A stretch of DNA of 5,407 nt from JACCTH01 sp035250485 (GTDB lineage: Bacteria; Actinomycetota; Acidimicrobiia; Spongiisociales; ZC4RG35), in the NCBI GenBank assembly GCA_035250485.1, contig DATFFB010000022.1, positions 1 to 5,407 of the forward strand, in the 5' to 3' direction. The position numbers and the translations under genes are program-made. Positions 3,961 to 5,407 of this stretch are shown here, piece after piece. The notes below the pieces were generated by a model that was not told the DNA's origin, searched no databases, and saw nothing but the letters and a program-made list of their open reading frames with translations. How positions within the stretch are numbered: position 1 is the first letter of the stretch; each line of letters opens with the position of its first letter.

Positions 3961-5407
3961 ATGGAACAGCTGACGCCGGAGCAAATCACCGGCCGGAGCT
4001 TTCGCACCGCTTTTCGGGGCCTTGATCCCGGCGAGGTCAAGGACTTTCTTGCCGCGATCGCTCAGCAGGTGGCCGATCTCGTCGCCCAGCGCGATCGTTT
4101 GGCGGGCCGCTTGGGGGAGTTCGCCGAGCGTGATCTCAGATCGGAGTTCGCCGCGGTTGGCATCGAGGTGACTTCGGTCCTGGAGGCGGCCCGTGACGCC
4201 GCTGAAGGGATGCGTGACCGCGCTACCGCCGACGCCGCCAGATGGCGCTCGGAGGCCTTGGCCGAGGCCGAGGGTGAGCGGCGCTCGGCTCGAGAGGACG
4301 CCGAACGCCTTCGGTCCGACGCTTGGCTCACTTCCGAGGACTTGCTGAAACAGGCCCAAGCCGAAGCCCGGCGGCTGGCCGAGACGGCTGAGCGAGACTC
4401 GCTCAGCGTGCTCGGCGAGGCGGAGCGAGAGGCACATCGCTTGACCGCCTCGGCTCGTCGCGAATCGGAGGATCTCACCCGGGTAGCGCGGATGGAGGCG
4501 GAGCGGGTTCACGCCGAAGCGCTCGCCCGCCACGATGAGATCGTCGAGTCGGCCCGCCGTCAGGCGGATGCATCCCAGGAACGGGCCCGGGCTTTGGAGC
4601 AACGTCGGCAGGAGCTTCTCGCCGAACTCGAAACCCTCCGCTCGTCTTTGTCCCGGATGGAGGGCGAGCTTGATGAGCGGCGCACCCGGCTCGGTCTCTC
4701 CGTTCCCGAGGAACAGCCCGCCGAGCAGATCCTGCGGGTGGTCACCCCCGGCACCGACAAAGCGGACTGGGAGCCGGGCGAGACCGTGCGGGTAGTAGCG
4801 AGGCGCAGAGAGAAACAAGCCGTTGCCCCTTCAAGCGAGCTCGATGAAGTGGTCGAGGATGTCAAGCGCATCCGGTCGAATGAATCAGCCAAAGCCGTCG
4901 AACCAAAGCCCGAGGAAGAGCCTGCAATCGAAGCCGCAACCGCTCCGGAGGAAGCACCGGTCGCCGAGTCCACGACGGTCGACGAGCTGGGTGCCATCTT
5001 CTCGAGGTTGCGGGGCGCTCCCGGAACGGATCAGCCGGCCGTCGGACCGTCGGAGGAGATCAAGACCAAGGAAGCCCCCGCTCCCGCTGCCCCCAAGCGA
5101 GCGCAATCGGAAACCGATCCCTTCGAGCTGCAACGCCGTCTGGTCCTCCCGGTCTCGAATCGGGCCCTCCGCAATCTCAAGCGCCAGCTCACAGAGATGC
5201 AGAACCAAGCCCTGGAAGGGATCAGGGTCTCGGAGGGCTCGTGGCGTCCCACCGTCGACGATGCCTCCCAATATCTCCGACCCGAGCTGGTGGTGCTCCT
5301 TGCCGAGAGCTTTTCGATGGGGCATTCGGCGGCCGAGGAACTGGCCGGCCGCACCTTCGCCCGCCCGCACACTCCGGCGCGTGATGAGGCCAGCGGCATG
5401 GCCGGCG
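3961..5407 (+). CDS. DivIVA-domain coiled-coil protein, 3' end outside window
   Basis: ATG 3961 opens a frame that runs to the right edge without a stop (482 complete codons seen). Residues 1-45 match the DivIVA N-terminal lipid-binding domain: LTPEQITGRSF, then FRGLDPGEVKDFLAAI (the usual FRGYD..EVD.FL pattern). Residues about 45-245 are a continuous Ala/Glu/Arg-rich coiled coil with few helix breakers. A low-complexity, probably disordered linker rich in Pro, Glu and Ala follows (about 285-385), containing the short conserved-looking segment VDELGAIFSRLRG (340-352). From about 386 (DPFELQRRL) to 465 a second folded-looking helical region appears (NRALRNLKRQL, VDDASQYLRPELVVLLAESF). DivIVA/Wag31 proteins mark curved or growing membrane and recruit envelope machinery; Wag31 itself is about 260-275 residues, so this is a much larger relative, and its partner or role is not known to me. 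No ribosome binding site precedes the start. Confidence 0.85.
   Translation, partial: MEQLTPEQITGRSFRTAFRGLDPGEVKDFLAAIAQQVADLVAQRDRLAGRLGEFAERDLRSEFAAVGIEVTSVLEAARDAAEGMRDRATADAARWRSEALAEAEGERRSAREDAERLRSDAWLTSEDLLKQAQAEARRLAETAERDSLSVLGEAEREAHRLTASARRESEDLTRVARMEAERVHAEALARHDEIVESARRQADASQERARALEQRRQELLAELETLRSSLSRMEGELDERRTRLGLSVPEEQPAEQILRVVTPGTDKADWEPGETVRVVARRREKQAVAPSSELDEVVEDVKRIRSNESAKAVEPKPEEEPAIEAATAPEEAPVAESTTVDELGAIFSRLRGAPGTDQPAVGPSEEIKTKEAPAPAAPKRAQSETDPFELQRRLVLPVSNRALRNLKRQLTEMQNQALEGIRVSEGSWRPTVDDASQYLRPELVVLLAESFSMGHSAAEELAGRTFARPHTPARDEASGMAG

Noticed and set aside
3946..4818. 290-codon open frame on the minus strand, with similar long minus-strand frames at 4560-4997 and 4885-5370
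   Set aside because: They lie opposite the DivIVA-like coiled-coil gene; its GC-rich, stop-poor codon usage produces long antisense frames. The translations are Arg/Ser/Gly-rich with no recognisable motif.

Overview
The window looks like a chromosomal segment of a GC-rich Gram-positive, most likely an actinobacterium (Actinomycetota; an Acidimicrobiia-like lineage is a guess). The pointers are the high GC with strong third-position GC bias, a DivIVA-domain coiled-coil protein, a membrane-anchored PDZ-Lon (YlbL-type) protease, a BioY-type biotin transporter subunit, frequent GTG/TTG starts, and several genes with no Shine-Dalgarno sequence. No mobile elements, RNA genes or CRISPR arrays are visible, and no gene-free stretch reaches 300 bases; the longest gap is about 80 bases.

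Layout. Bases 1-492 are the 3' end of a periplasmic-binding-type substrate-binding protein of a branched-chain amino acid-type (HAAT) ABC transporter. It is followed on the same strand by the two ATPases of that system, livF-like (553-1344) and livG-like (1367-2221). The two permease genes are not in the window and must lie upstream or elsewhere. The gap before livF holds a three-segment inverted-repeat arrangement (503-552) that can form two mutually exclusive hairpins, one of which would cover the livF ribosome binding site. The livF-livG gap is almost entirely a 7-base tandem repeat.

bioY (2218-2796, minus strand) converges on livG with a 4-base overlap of the stop codons. It diverges from a YlbL-like PDZ-Lon protease gene (2859-3878, plus strand). 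The 62-base divergent gap contains the most striking non-coding signal of the window: a 17-base inverted repeat with 16 matching positions (2807-2823 and 2848-2864, 24-base spacer). It spans nearly the whole gap and covers the protease start codon.

A large DivIVA-domain coiled-coil protein (3961 to beyond the right edge) follows the protease on the same strand. YlbL-type proteases and DivIVA-type scaffolds are both linked to cell envelope growth and division in Gram-positives, so the right half may be a small envelope/division locus; that link is inference from gene order.

The window appears mostly ordinary in gene content. The observations most worth following are the two non-coding inverted-repeat structures and the uncharacterised C-terminal region of the DivIVA-like protein.
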